Shown here piece after piece: positions 31,110 through 40,408 of a stretch of 64,000 nt of DNA. Positions within the stretch are counted from its first letter, which is position 1; every line of letters starts with the position of its first letter. This stretch comes from Halomonas borealis (lineage in GTDB: Bacteria; Pseudomonadota; Gammaproteobacteria; Pseudomonadales; Halomonadaceae). The notes under the pieces are model-generated. The model did not search any database. It had not been told where the DNA came from and was given only the letters and a program-made list of their open reading frames with translations. The stretch is from contig NZ_SDMO01000012.1 in NCBI RefSeq assembly GCF_004798905.1, forward strand, positions 1-64,000, given 5' to 3'. Made by a program: the position numbers and the translations under genes.

Positions 31110-32375
31110 TCACTGCTCGCTCAGGCCCTTGAACGCGGCGTCCTCGCGCTGGGTCTCATCCATGACGATGTTCTGCTGGGCATCGGGGGCCATGAAGTAG
31201 AGCGTCATGTAGCCGCCGGCACTGCGGTTGTAGATGGGACGCTGACGGCGGATGAAATCGGCGATCCGCGGGTCGTGGTGGCGGGACTGGTAGATCTCCA
31301 TCCAGGCGAAGTACTGGCTGTCCTTGAGGAAGCCGGTGTACTGCTCGTGGGGGGCCATGTCGCCGAGGGCGGCCGGGTCCTCGAAGATATCCAGGGCGAA
31401 GTCGACGGCGTCGTGGATGCTGTGACTGTCCACTTCCAGGTCGAAGATGTCGTAGCCCTGGCGCTCGATGACGCGCATGTTGGTGATCAGGTAGAGCAAC
31501 GCGTAGTTCTGGTAGTGGGTCGCGCGGCGTCCACGGGCGACCTCCATGGGCAGGGCACCTGCGTCGTTGATGTCGTGCAACGCGGAGTAGATGGCGCTGA
31601 CGCCGAAGCGGAACAGGGCATTGTCCTCGGTCAGCACGCCGACCATGCTGGCGTAGAGGGCCCGGCGGTAGAAGTGGTTGTTGCAGCAGCTGTTGCCGGG
31701 CTGACCCTGGATGTCGGAATGCTGATGGGCCAAATCGTTGAGCCAGGCCTCGATCCGCTCGCGCTCCTCCTGCATGCCCTCGATCTCGGGGCGCACCACC
31801 GAGTAGGCCATGGCCGCGGCGAAGATCATCGACTCGGTGGCGAACCAGGCCTGGGGCTCCATGGAGTCGTAGTAGAAGTTGGTCAACGCCTCGTCCTGGG
31901 CCCACTTGTCGAGGAAGCGCACCAGGCATTCGGCGTAGTACTCATCGCCGGTGGCCACGTAGCTGCCGGCCAGGCGCGACACGTTGTCCTCGAACTGGAA
32001 TAGCGGCTCCGATGCCAGCTCCCACTCCTTGGGGCTTGGGTAGTAGCCCGGGATTCGCATGCGGGTGTCGATCGGCTTGTACTGCAGCAGCTGTGAGCAG
32101 CTGGTACCCGCGGACAGCTGGTCGATCTCCTGCAACAGGATCGCGTTGTCGGTGTCCTTGAGCAGCGCCATGCGCGTCTCGACGTCGAAGTAGGAGGCGT
32201 CGGGGGCCGTCACCTCGTAGTGAGACAGGTCGAGCTCGGCACGTGCCTCGAGGGTCATGGCCTGGGCCGTGGACAGCCCTCCCGCGGCCAGCCCGGACAA
32301 GGCCAGGGACAGGCCGGCGAGCAGGCGATGGGGCAGGGCGACGCGGCGTGGGCCGGTGCAAGGGGACAGAGACAT
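31110..32375 (-). CDS. PL5-like polyuronate (alginate/glucuronan) lyase, periplasmic
   Basis: A 421-aa protein with a signal peptide (cut near residue 39, STAQA). It follows the alpha/alpha toroid pattern of PL5 lyases. The catalytic set is visible: Asn-His at 233-234 in 'NNHFYRRAL', Arg281 and Tyr288 in 'RGRRATHYQNYAL', the same spacing as Arg239/Tyr246 of the Sphingomonas A1-III lyase. PL5 includes AlgL, and also Smlt1473 of Stenotrophomonas, which prefers polyglucuronate. In alginate operons AlgL clears stray periplasmic polymer; the same job is likely here. Substrate is not decided by sequence. Confidence 0.8.
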   Translation of the reverse strand: MSLSPCTGPRRVALPHRLLAGLSLALSGLAAGGLSTAQAMTLEARAELDLSHYEVTAPDASYFDVETRMALLKDTDNAILLQEIDQLSAGTSCSQLLQYKPIDTRMRIPGYYPSPKEWELASEPLFQFEDNVSRLAGSYVATGDEYYAECLVRFLDKWAQDEALTNFYYDSMEPQAWFATESMIFAAAMAYSVVRPEIEGMQEERERIEAWLNDLAHQHSDIQGQPGNSCCNNHFYRRALYASMVGVLTEDNALFRFGVSAIYSALHDINDAGALPMEVARGRRATHYQNYALLYLITNMRVIERQGYDIFDLEVDSHSIHDAVDFALDIFEDPAALGDMAPHEQYTGFLKDSQYFAWMEIYQSRHHDPRIADFIRRQRPIYNRSAGGYMTLYFMAPDAQQNIVMDETQREDAAFKGLSEQ

Positions 32376-32390
32376 CGGGATTCCTCGGGA

Positions 32391-33275
32391 TCAGGATCGG
32401 GGGGCATAGACGCGGAAGCCGGCGAAGTCGGCGTGCTGGTCGCGGGGTGTGCGCCATTCCTTGCCGTGCCCGCCAAAGAAGGTGGAGAACATCAGGCCAT
32501 CGATGGTCACCGACTCGCTGGTGCGATAGACGATGCCGTCCTGTTCGAGGATCGGATGCCCGTCCACCCACACGCGGGCCATGCCGTTCTCCTGGCCGGG
32601 GTCGTTGAGGATGATCTCCTGTTCCAGGGTCACCCACTGCCCGGTGGGGAAGGTCCAGCGGCCGCGGCCGACCGACTTGCCGTAGTCTTCGTGCTGGTCG
32701 ACGGCATATTCGTAGAGCTCGCCCTGGCCGTTGGCCCGCCACATGTAGCGCATCGAGAAGCCGTTCTTGCCGTTGGCCTCCTCGCCGCCGCTGGGCGCCT
32801 CGCCGCCGTACAGGCCGGGCAGCTTGCCGCCCTTGACGAAGTCGAAGCCCGGCTCGAAGCGAACCCGGTACTGGAGGCAGGCTCGCTCGGCGCCGGCCAG
32901 GGCGCTGGGGGCGGCGTAAAAACCGGCCCCGCCCTTCTCGGTATCGCCGGGCGACGAGGTGCCCTCGGGATAGTGGATACGCAGGCCGGCCTCATCGAGT
33001 CCGGTCTCTTCGGCCGCGAGGCGTTCGGCGTTCTTGGTGCCCCAGTCGCGCTGGGTAGCGAAGCCGTCTCGGATGGCGGCCTGGGCATCCTCGGCCTGCA
33101 TGGCGGGGGAGGGCGCGGCGACCTGCGGATAGCGGGTCGAGCAGGTGGCCACGCTCGGGGACGTTATCGCGGGCCCCTTGCCCTCGGCGAGGGCCGGGGC
33201 GCTCAAGCCGGGCAGCAGGGCCAGCATCAGCATGGCCATGGGGCGCTTCGTCGGGATGATGTGTTGGGCTGACAT
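32391..33275 (-). CDS. PL14-like polysaccharide lyase (alginate or glucuronan type), secreted
   Basis: A 294-aa protein from ATG 33275 (GGAG six bases upstream) with a signal peptide ending near SAPALA (residue ~30). 'FVKGGKLPGLYGG', 'YMWRANGQGELYEY' and the terminal 'FSTFFGGHGKEW' with 'DFAGFRVY' fit the beta-jelly-roll lyases of PL14 (or the related PL20). PL14 holds alginate lyases and glucuronan-cleaving enzymes such as Chlorella-virus vAL-1. Alginate operons do not carry this family, so its presence points to another polyuronate. 15 bases before the PL5-like gene. Confidence 0.75.
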   Translation of the reverse strand: MSAQHIIPTKRPMAMLMLALLPGLSAPALAEGKGPAITSPSVATCSTRYPQVAAPSPAMQAEDAQAAIRDGFATQRDWGTKNAERLAAEETGLDEAGLRIHYPEGTSSPGDTEKGGAGFYAAPSALAGAERACLQYRVRFEPGFDFVKGGKLPGLYGGEAPSGGEEANGKNGFSMRYMWRANGQGELYEYAVDQHEDYGKSVGRGRWTFPTGQWVTLEQEIILNDPGQENGMARVWVDGHPILEQDGIVYRTSESVTIDGLMFSTFFGGHGKEWRTPRDQHADFAGFRVYAPRS

Positions 33276-33337
33276 ATCGGGCTCCGGTCGGGGCGGCCGC
33301 GGGGCGGCCGGGGTGTCCTCGTGAAGGTCGCTCGAGC

Positions 33338-34882
33338 TTAGCTCGCCTGGCGCTCGCGGTCGGCGAGCGGCGTTTCGTCGTCGTTGGCGCCGGTGACGCT
33401 GTCGACCAGGCCACCGACCAGCTGGCCCACCGAACGGGCACCCTGCCAGACCCACTCGGCGGCGCTGCCGACCAGCGGTGTCTCGGTGAAGCGCACGTCC
33501 ACCGGGGTGCCGACGGTGTCGGCCGGCAGTGGTTCCTCGGGCACCAGCAGCACGCTGGCGACGTTCTGCTGCTGACGCACCCAGCTGGGGAAACCGGCGC
33601 GTGGTTGGCGTTCGATGTCCAGCGCCACGCTGCGTACTCGGGCGCTGATCGGGCCGGCGGTGTTGGGGAGCGAGATGTAGGCCTGCTGGTCCGGGCCGAT
33701 GCGATCGATATCGTCCATGTGCACCAGCGCCTCGACCATGATGTCGTTCTTGCCAGTGCGGATGAGCGTCATGATGCGTTCGCTCTCGTTGATGTAGGTG
33801 CCGTCGGAGCTGCTCAACGCCCAGGCCACCAGGCAGTGGCAGGGGCTGTAGACCTCGTTTTGCGACTGGCGCGCCTCCAGTGCGGTGATCCGCGAGCTCT
33901 GGAAATCGCGCGCGGTTTCGAACTGGTCGATGCGTGCCCGGGCAATCTCCGGCGGCACCGTCTCGAAGCTCACCGACTCGCCGTTGGCCGGGCGGGCGGA
34001 GTTGGCCAGGCTGATCTGGCCGTTGCCCGATTCGAGATTCTCCTGGAGGTTGTCGATCAGCTGGCTGTTATAGCTCTGGGCGGCTTGGGCCAGGATCAGG
34101 TTGGATTCCAGGTCGACGTTCTTGACGCTGGTCAGCTGCTCGTCGCGCTCGACCCGGTCGCCAGCCTTGAGATCATGGGCTTGCAGAATGCCCGGGCCCG
34201 GCGCACGGATGTCGATACGCGGCGCGGTCACCGCGGCGAAGTTCGGCTCGATCAGCATGAAATTGCGGTAGGCGGTGGCTGCCGCCACCAGGCCCAGCGC
34301 GCCGATGGCCATGAACAGCGCGACGTAGCGGCCCAGCGGCTTGGGTGGCCGCTGGGCCGGCTGCGGCTGGCCGCCGCCGCGCTTGCGCGGCGTCTGTGGG
34401 TCTTCACCAGCCACCAGGCCTTCCAGGTCCATCTCGCGGCCGCTCAGGCTGGCGCGGATCAGGCGGCGAAGCAGTTCCTGATGGCCGGGACTGATGTCGG
34501 TGAATTCGAAGCCGGCGGTGTGGCCCTGCTTGCTGGCCGTGCAGTGCCGGCACTCGGCGGACATGGGGACGGTCATCTCGGCGCCGCCGGCCTGCAGCAG
34601 CAATGAGGCCTTGACCTGGGCACCCACGCGGATCGGCCGTTGGCTGCGGATCGCGAAGCCGCCCTGGGACAGATCGGCACCGTCGAACACCTGGCCGTCG
34701 TCCATCCTGACCTGGAAGGCGCGTTTCACGCGGAGGTAGTGACGTTCGTCGCGGCGCTCGTGAGCGATGCCGGCACCGGGTGTCTGGCCGGCACCCTGGC
34801 TGCGGGCGCCGTGGCTGACCTGGTGCTGATCACCCAGCGTGGGCTCGCTTCGTTCGTGATGGTCGGCGTAGTAATCGGTCAT
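33338..34882 (-). CDS. Alg44-like PilZ-domain co-polymerase / membrane-fusion protein
   Basis: A 514-aa inner-membrane protein. The cytoplasmic PilZ domain has both c-di-GMP motifs: RHYLR (Arg47-Arg51) and DLSQGG (70-75). A membrane helix spans ~184-205, followed by a periplasmic HlyD-like part with a Gln/Asn-rich coiled coil (~255-345), a Cys-His-Cys at 348-350, and a beta-barrel domain. The order PilZ-helix-fusion domain is that of Alg44, which must bind c-di-GMP for alginate synthesis. It is about 125 residues longer than P. aeruginosa Alg44, mostly at both ends. Cotranscribed between the glycosyltransferase and the lyases. Confidence 0.85.
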   Translation of the reverse strand: MTDYYADHHERSEPTLGDQHQVSHGARSQGAGQTPGAGIAHERRDERHYLRVKRAFQVRMDDGQVFDGADLSQGGFAIRSQRPIRVGAQVKASLLLQAGGAEMTVPMSAECRHCTASKQGHTAGFEFTDISPGHQELLRRLIRASLSGREMDLEGLVAGEDPQTPRKRGGGQPQPAQRPPKPLGRYVALFMAIGALGLVAAATAYRNFMLIEPNFAAVTAPRIDIRAPGPGILQAHDLKAGDRVERDEQLTSVKNVDLESNLILAQAAQSYNSQLIDNLQENLESGNGQISLANSARPANGESVSFETVPPEIARARIDQFETARDFQSSRITALEARQSQNEVYSPCHCLVAWALSSSDGTYINESERIMTLIRTGKNDIMVEALVHMDDIDRIGPDQQAYISLPNTAGPISARVRSVALDIERQPRAGFPSWVRQQQNVASVLLVPEEPLPADTVGTPVDVRFTETPLVGSAAEWVWQGARSVGQLVGGLVDSVTGANDDETPLADRERQAS

Positions 34883-34928
34883 GGGGAGTCTCTTTCCAAA
34901 GGGTGCCTCCTGGCGGCTGCCTGTGAGG

Positions 34929-36848
34929 TCAGGAGCGGTCGGGTTGCACGCTGATATTCAGGTCGACGAGGGCTACCTTGCGGCCGTTGATGTCGAGGGC
35001 GCAGCTTAGGGTCGTGTGGCAGGTCGCGCGCGGTGCGACGTCGAGCGGGCGACCGCTGGCATCGTGGACATGACGGGCCAGGCCGGGGCTGATCTCGAGC
35101 GTGGTCGGCTCGTCACCAGGCGCGCCGGTGAGGCGCTCGGTGCGCATGGGCTCGGTGGTGGCCACGACGTCCAGCAGCCCCTCGTCCAGCGACAGGCGTT
35201 CCGGCGGCAGGGTGACGTTGCCGCTGGGGGAGCCGTCGGCGAGGGTTAACGCCAGCCAGCGATTGGCCGTTCCGGTCTTTGCCTGGTCCTCGGTGGCGGG
35301 GTCATGGAGGATGGTCATGGCGGTGCGATCCGGTGGCTGTAGCACACCGGTGGCCAGCACCAGCACGTAGAGCATCCCCGCGATGAAGGTGCCGTGCAGC
35401 ACGTGGCCCATGCGACGCTGACGGGTGACCGCGGCCGGGTCGTTCGGCTCGCCGGCGGATATCCCCTGGCGCGACCATTTTTGGCGGTTGAATCGGAAGC
35501 TGACATAGGTCTTGAGCAGGGCGCCGAAGACCTGGTTGTAGTAGATCAACGGGATCCACAGCAGGCTGAAGCGACCGCGCTGCCAGGCCAGGATCAATGT
35601 CGAGATGCTGCGTGTGAACAGGATCCACAGCGCGTAGGCGAAGATGAACGAGGGGCGCACGAACAGGGTCACCAGGATCGCCACCATGGGGCCGATCAGG
35701 GTCGTCCACATGGAGAGGCGTTGGTCGACCAGGCTCCACCAGGTGAACATGCCCATCGGGCGGGGCCCCAGGGCGATCGCCCGACCGCTGGTGCGTAGCA
35801 TGTTGCCGTACCAGCGGCGCATCAGGTCGGTGGTTGACTTGAAGAAGCGGCGGCGGTCCGGCAGCTCCTCGAACCCGGTGACGTAGACGTCCGGCAGGTA
35901 GAGCATCCGCCAGCCGTTCTTGAGCAGCCAGTACCAGGTCGACTTGTCGTCCCCCGAGAGGAACTTGAAGTTGCCGAAGCGCCAGTGGTCGACGCGATCG
36001 TTTTCCACCAGCTCGATGAAACTCGTCTGGGTGGCAAGATCGAGGCGGAAGGCGCTGTAGCGGCCGGTCAGCACTAGCAGACGCCGCGATACCGAACCGG
36101 AGCTCATCACCAGGTGACGCTGGGCGTAGCGTAGGTCGTACCACTCCTTGGTGACATCGCCTCCGGTGACGATGGCGCTGTTGTTGGTGGTCAGCGCGCC
36201 CAGGTCTTCGTTGGTACGGAAGAACGATAGTGAGCGCTCGAGGGTGTTGGGCTCGAGCAGGATATCGCCGTCCATCGAGACCAGCAGGGCGTCCGGGGCT
36301 GGGGCGCGGCGGGAGATGGCACGCAGCACTTCCGCCATGGCGGAGCGCTTTCCGTCCCCCTTCTGGAACATGTAACGCAGCTCGACGTTGCTCGGCCAGC
36401 CGAGGTCGTCCATCACGTGGGTGATGATGTCGACGTCGGTGCGGTCGGCCAGCGAGGCGAAGACGGTAGTGGGGACGCCGTAGTCCCGGACCTCGCGCAC
36501 CAGCGCTTCATAGACCCGATAGCTGACGTCGGCATCGATGCGGAACGAGGTGCACAGCACGTACAGCTCGCTGGGCTTACCGGCCTCGCCGGCGGCGTCC
36601 GCCGCGGCGCGCAGCCGCGGGAAGACGCGCCGGTTGTACCACACCGAACGCAGCGCCTGGACGAACCACCAGGAGTAGCGCCAGGCGCCGATGGCCCCGA
36701 TGGCGAAGAAGAAGCTCTTCGACGCCGGCGAGAAGACCTCCGACGGCAGCTCGGAGAGCAGCAGCACGAGCAGGGCCAGCATCAGCAGCAGGGCGGTGGC
36801 CTCCGTCACCTTGCTGGCGACGGAGGTATGGTTTGGGAGCTTCGACAT
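34929..36848 (-). CDS. Alg8-like processive glycosyltransferase (GT2)
   Basis: A 639-aa inner-membrane polymerase. Two N-terminal helices (~18-33, 45-65), then a GT2 domain with the Asp-x-Asp at 193-195 ('SMDGDILLEP'), 'SGDDKSTW' (298-305) and RRW (344-346), followed by membrane helices between ~382 and 450 and one at ~485-502. 'RYAQRHLVMSSGSVSRRLLVLTGR' (read in parts) is close to Alg8. The last ~135 residues after the final helix form a predicted periplasmic beta-rich domain absent from ordinary Alg8. Nine bases after ugd. Given the UDP-glucose dehydrogenase beside it, UDP-glucuronate is the suspected donor. Confidence 0.85.
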   Translation of the reverse strand: MSKLPNHTSVASKVTEATALLLMLALLVLLLSELPSEVFSPASKSFFFAIGAIGAWRYSWWFVQALRSVWYNRRVFPRLRAAADAAGEAGKPSELYVLCTSFRIDADVSYRVYEALVREVRDYGVPTTVFASLADRTDVDIITHVMDDLGWPSNVELRYMFQKGDGKRSAMAEVLRAISRRAPAPDALLVSMDGDILLEPNTLERSLSFFRTNEDLGALTTNNSAIVTGGDVTKEWYDLRYAQRHLVMSSGSVSRRLLVLTGRYSAFRLDLATQTSFIELVENDRVDHWRFGNFKFLSGDDKSTWYWLLKNGWRMLYLPDVYVTGFEELPDRRRFFKSTTDLMRRWYGNMLRTSGRAIALGPRPMGMFTWWSLVDQRLSMWTTLIGPMVAILVTLFVRPSFIFAYALWILFTRSISTLILAWQRGRFSLLWIPLIYYNQVFGALLKTYVSFRFNRQKWSRQGISAGEPNDPAAVTRQRRMGHVLHGTFIAGMLYVLVLATGVLQPPDRTAMTILHDPATEDQAKTGTANRWLALTLADGSPSGNVTLPPERLSLDEGLLDVVATTEPMRTERLTGAPGDEPTTLEISPGLARHVHDASGRPLDVAPRATCHTTLSCALDINGRKVALVDLNISVQPDRS

Positions 36849-36857
36849 GGCGAGGCC

Positions 36858-38204
36858 TCAGGCTACGACGGGGCGGACGGAAGCGCCTCGGCCGATGGCG
36901 TAGTAGGTTAGCCCCGCCTCTCTGGCGCTCTCGGGCGAGAAGAGGTTGCGGCCGTCGATCACCACCGGCTCGATCAGACGCTCGCGCAGCCCGGTGAAGT
37001 CGACGGTGCGGAAGGCCTTCCACTCGGTGCAGATGACCAGTGCATGGGCGCCCTCGAGGGTCTCGTCGCGGCGCTCGGTGAGGTTCAGGTCCTCACGGTT
37101 GCCGTAGATCCGCAGACACTCCTCGGTGGCTTCGGGATCATGAGCCTGGACCCGGGCACCGGCCTGCCACAGGGCTTCCATCAGCGCGCGACTGGGGGCC
37201 TCGCGCATGTCATCGGTGTTGGGCTTGAAGGAAAGACCCCACAGCGCGATGGTTTTACCGGCCAGATTGCCGTTGAAGGCGTCGCAGAGCATCTCGAACA
37301 GGCGGCTCTTCTGGCGCGCGTTGACCTTCTCGACGGCGTTGAGAAGCTGGGCCGGATGGCCGGCGGCCTCGGCGGTGTGGGTCAGCGCCTTGATGTCCTT
37401 GGGGAAGCAGGATCCGCCGTAGCCGCAGCCTGGATAGATGAAGTGGTAGCCGATGCGCGGATCGCTACCGATGCCGTGGCGCACTTCCTCGATATCGGCC
37501 CCCAGGCGTTCGGCCAGGTTGGCCATCTCGTTGATGAAGCTGATCTTGGTCGCCAGCATGGCGTTGGCGGCGTACTTGGTCAGCTCGGCGCTGCGTACTC
37601 CCATGAACATCAGCTTGTCGCGCTGGCGGTTGTAAGGGGCGTAGCACTCGCGCATGACCTGGCGGACGCGTTCGGACTCGGTACCCACCACGATGCGCGA
37701 GCCGCGCGAGAAGTCCTCGATAGCGGCGCCTTCCTTGAGGAACTCGGGGTTGGAGCAGACGTCGAATTCGATATCCGCGCGGCGACCCTCGAGAGTGGCG
37801 GCCAAGGTGCGCTCCACCTTGCTGGCGGTGCCGACCGGCACCGTCGACTTGTCGACGATGATGCGGTACTCAGTCATGTGAGTGGCGATGGTCTCGGCGA
37901 CCTTGAGCACGTGACGCAGGTCGGCGCTGCCATCCTCGTCGGAGGGTGTGCCGACGGCGATGAATTGCAGCAGGCCGAATTCGACCGCGGCCTTGGCATC
38001 GTTGGTGAAGTGCAGGCGGCCGGCGGCCAGGTTCTGATGGATCAGCGTCTCGAGGCCTGGCTCGTAGATCGGCACCTCGCCCTGGCTAAGACGGGCCACC
38101 TTGTCGGTGTCCACATCGACGCACATCACTTCATGCCCGACTTCGGCGAGGCAGGCGCCGGTGACGAGTCCTACGTACCCGGAACCAAAGATGGTGATCT
38201 TCAT
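36858..38204 (-). CDS. ugd: UDP-glucose 6-dehydrogenase
   Basis: Oxidises UDP-glucose to UDP-glucuronate with two NAD. The 448-aa protein has the Rossmann start '[20 protein letters not shown]', '[11 protein letters not shown]' (155-165) and the catalytic Cys266 in 'YGGSCFPKD'. 'IYEPGLE' and 'GSRIVVG' match UGDH better than GDP-mannose dehydrogenase AlgD, which begins GLGYVGAVCAGCL. Start ATG 38204 has AGGAG upstream and gives [15 protein letters not shown] 38225 is also in frame. First gene of the operon, in the place algD holds in alginate clusters. Confidence 0.9.
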   Translation of the reverse strand: MKITIFGSGYVGLVTGACLAEVGHEVMCVDVDTDKVARLSQGEVPIYEPGLETLIHQNLAAGRLHFTNDAKAAVEFGLLQFIAVGTPSDEDGSADLRHVLKVAETIATHMTEYRIIVDKSTVPVGTASKVERTLAATLEGRRADIEFDVCSNPEFLKEGAAIEDFSRGSRIVVGTESERVRQVMRECYAPYNRQRDKLMFMGVRSAELTKYAANAMLATKISFINEMANLAERLGADIEEVRHGIGSDPRIGYHFIYPGCGYGGSCFPKDIKALTHTAEAAGHPAQLLNAVEKVNARQKSRLFEMLCDAFNGNLAGKTIALWGLSFKPNTDDMREAPSRALMEALWQAGARVQAHDPEATEECLRIYGNREDLNLTERRDETLEGAHALVICTEWKAFRTVDFTGLRERLIEPVVIDGRNLFSPESAREAGLTYYAIGRGASVRPVVA

Positions 38205-38321
38205 GGGCGTCTTGCTCCTGGTCATGGTCGGAAACGAACGTCATGTCTCAGGCTCCCGGTGGGGAGCGAGAGTCACGGACGCTCGTGGATCTGTCCTAGT
38301 CAGAAGCAATTTTCGGGCCGT

Positions 38322-38327
38322 ATTATA
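38322..38327 (-). promoter_or_regulatory. Candidate -10 element upstream of the ugd operon
   Basis: Reads TATAAT on the minus strand, in an AT-rich patch 118 bases before ugd. The -35 at 17-base spacing (GATACC) is poor, so an activator may be needed. I saw no AlgU-type promoter. Confidence 0.4.
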
Positions 38328-38656
38328 AAAAACCTTTAATATCAGGTATCTGTTTTTGTCAGTGGCAAGGTTTGGCCGTGTGGTGAGTCGTTTTGGGCGT
38401 ATCAGGAGGGGGAAACGTCGCGACCAGGCAACAGAATGTCGTGTCGCTCGGTGGAGGAGGGGCGAGGTGCCATCAGCTGGGGCTGTCGCGCTTCGGTCTC
38501 GTGGACGTGAAGTGGCGCAAAGGCACGGCCTGCGTATCATTGGGCGACAGGCGTACAACATCATATTGGCAAATGCCGATGCCAAGATGTTGCAGAGCAT
38601 CGACACCCGGCACGGAATGACGCCATGGTGTGACGTAAGGGCCTGACGCCCTAACG
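38328..38656. other. Intergenic region between the ugd operon promoter and the BCCT terminator
   Basis: About 330 bases with no supported gene. A 96-codon open frame (38356-38646, plus) has no recognisable features and unusual Arg-rich composition. Could hold regulatory sites for the operon. Confidence 0.4.
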
Positions 38657-38683
38657 AAAAAGGCGGCCCTAAGGCCGCCTTTT
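38657..38683 (-). terminator. Intrinsic terminator of the uspA-BCCT pair
   Basis: Stem AAAGGCGGCC/GGCCGCCTTT with a 4-base loop; on the minus strand it is followed by a T run. Lies 22 bases after the BCCT stop codon. Confidence 0.85.
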
Positions 38684-38704
38684 GCGTCGAGCTCGAGGTA
38701 TCTG

Positions 38705-40366
38705 TCAGTTGCCCCTCGGCTCGCTCATCAGGGCCTTGATCAGCGCGTAGCAGCCGACCAACAGCACTAGCGTGAAGGGCAGGCCGGTGGATACCGAGGC
38801 TGTCTGCAGGGCCGTCAGGCCGCCGCCGAGCAGCAGGGCGATGGCGATGGCGCCCTCGATGATCGCCCAGAAGATGCGCTGCGGCTTGGGAGCGTCGACC
38901 TTGCCGCCGGCGGTGATGGAGTCGATGACCAACGACCCGGAGTCGGAAGAGGTCACGAAGAACACGATCACCAGCACGATGCCGACGAAGGAGGTGATGG
39001 AGGCCAGCGGCAGCTCACCGAGCATGGCGAACAGCTTGATCTCCAGCGCAGCGTCCTGGACGCCCTGGAAGCCGTTGGTGATCACCTGATCGATGGCGGT
39101 GCCGCCGAAGGCGGTCATCCACAGCACCGAGACCAGGGTCGGCACCAGCAGTACCGCGGTCAGGAACTCGCGCACGCTGCGGCCGCGGCTGACGCGGGCG
39201 ATGAACATGCCGACGAAGGGAGACCAGGAGATCCACCAGGCCCAGTAGAAGGCGGTCCAGCCCTGAACGAAGTTGGCGTCTTCACGACCGAAGGGATTGG
39301 ACAGCGCCGGCAGGTTGACCGCGTAGGCGGCCAGGTTCTCGAAGAAGCCGGTGGCGATCAGCATGGTCGGGCCGACGATGATCACGAAGGCCAGCAGCAG
39401 GAAGGCCAGCATCATGTTGAGCTGCGACAGGCGCTGCACGCCCTTGTCGACGCCCAGCATGATCGAGCACAACGCCACGGCGGTGATGCCCATGATCAGC
39501 AACACCATGGTGATGTTGGAGTTGGGCACATCGAACAGGTAATTCAGGCCGGCGGCCGCCTGCGAGGCACCGAGCCCCAGCGAGGTCGCCAGGCCGAACA
39601 GGGTGGCGAACACCGCGAGGATGTCGATGAGGTGCCCCGGCCAGCCCCACACGCGCTCTCCCAGAATCGGGTAGAAGATCGAGCGCATGGTCAGCGGCAG
39701 CCCCTTGTTGAAGGAGAAGATGGCCAACGCCAGGCCGACGACGGCGTACGCCCCCCACGGGTGCAGGCCCCAGTGGAAGATGGTCGCGGCCATGCCCAAC
39801 CGGTGGGCGGCTGCCTCGTCACCGGCGGCGGCGCCCAGCGGTGCCCAGTCGGTGCGCATGCCGTCTTCCATGCTGGTGCCACCCAGGGCGGTGCCGAAGT
39901 GGGTCAGCGGCTCGGAGACGCCATAGAACATCAGGCCGATGCCCATGCCGGCGGCGAACAGCATGGCGAACCAGCCGGCGTAGCTGAAGTCGGGCTTGGC
40001 ATGGGCGCCACCGATGCGCACCTTGCCCAGCGGCGATAGCACGATGCCAAGGCTGACCAGCACGAAGATATTGCCGCCGAGCAGGAAGACCCAGCTCAGG
40101 TTGCCGGTCAGGAAGGAGAAGATGGCATTGAAGACGGGTTCGATCTCGGACTGCAAGGCCAGCGTCAGGATCACGAACACCAGGATCAACAACGACGAAA
40201 CGGTGAAGACCTTGCCGTGCAGGTCGACGTCCAGGCCGAACTTGTTGGCGGTGATGTTGTCCTGACCGATCACATAATCGGTATCAATGAGGTTGGCCGG
40301 CCCCTCCGGGGCGGGGATGCCCTCGTCGGGCGCCGCCTCAGGGGGCTGCTTATTATCGTTCGTCAC
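38705..40366 (-). CDS. BCCT-family betaine/carnitine/choline transporter
   Basis: A 553-aa inner-membrane symporter with about 12 helices. 'GMGIGLMFYGVSEP' (140-153) is the Gly-rich unwound helix of Na+-coupled BetP-type carriers; the aromatic 'WTAFYWAWWISWSPF' holds the Trp cage for trimethylammonium groups. The N-terminal cytoplasmic tail is ~50 residues and acidic, the C-terminal tail only ~7, so it lacks the long regulatory tail of BetP. Osmoprotectant uptake is likely; the exact substrate is not decided. 42 bases after the uspA-like gene. Confidence 0.88.
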   Translation of the reverse strand: MTNDNKQPPEAAPDEGIPAPEGPANLIDTDYVIGQDNITANKFGLDVDLHGKVFTVSSLLILVFVILTLALQSEIEPVFNAIFSFLTGNLSWVFLLGGNIFVLVSLGIVLSPLGKVRIGGAHAKPDFSYAGWFAMLFAAGMGIGLMFYGVSEPLTHFGTALGGTSMEDGMRTDWAPLGAAAGDEAAAHRLGMAATIFHWGLHPWGAYAVVGLALAIFSFNKGLPLTMRSIFYPILGERVWGWPGHLIDILAVFATLFGLATSLGLGASQAAAGLNYLFDVPNSNITMVLLIMGITAVALCSIMLGVDKGVQRLSQLNMMLAFLLLAFVIIVGPTMLIATGFFENLAAYAVNLPALSNPFGREDANFVQGWTAFYWAWWISWSPFVGMFIARVSRGRSVREFLTAVLLVPTLVSVLWMTAFGGTAIDQVITNGFQGVQDAALEIKLFAMLGELPLASITSFVGIVLVIVFFVTSSDSGSLVIDSITAGGKVDAPKPQRIFWAIIEGAIAIALLLGGGLTALQTASVSTGLPFTLVLLVGCYALIKALMSEPRGN

Positions 40367-40408
40367 GGGACTACTCCTTGTGGATGTCGAGGAACGAGGT
40401 GGGAGAAA

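Noticed and set aside
36858..38204. Calling the dehydrogenase AlgD (GDP-mannose 6-dehydrogenase)
   Set aside because: N-terminal and substrate-region sequence matches UDP-glucose dehydrogenases better; AlgD-specific text is missing. A phylogeny would settle it.
38356..38646. A 96-codon plus-strand frame upstream of the exopolysaccharide operon
   Set aside because: Arg-rich, no ribosome site of note, no recognisable domain; more likely regulatory DNA.
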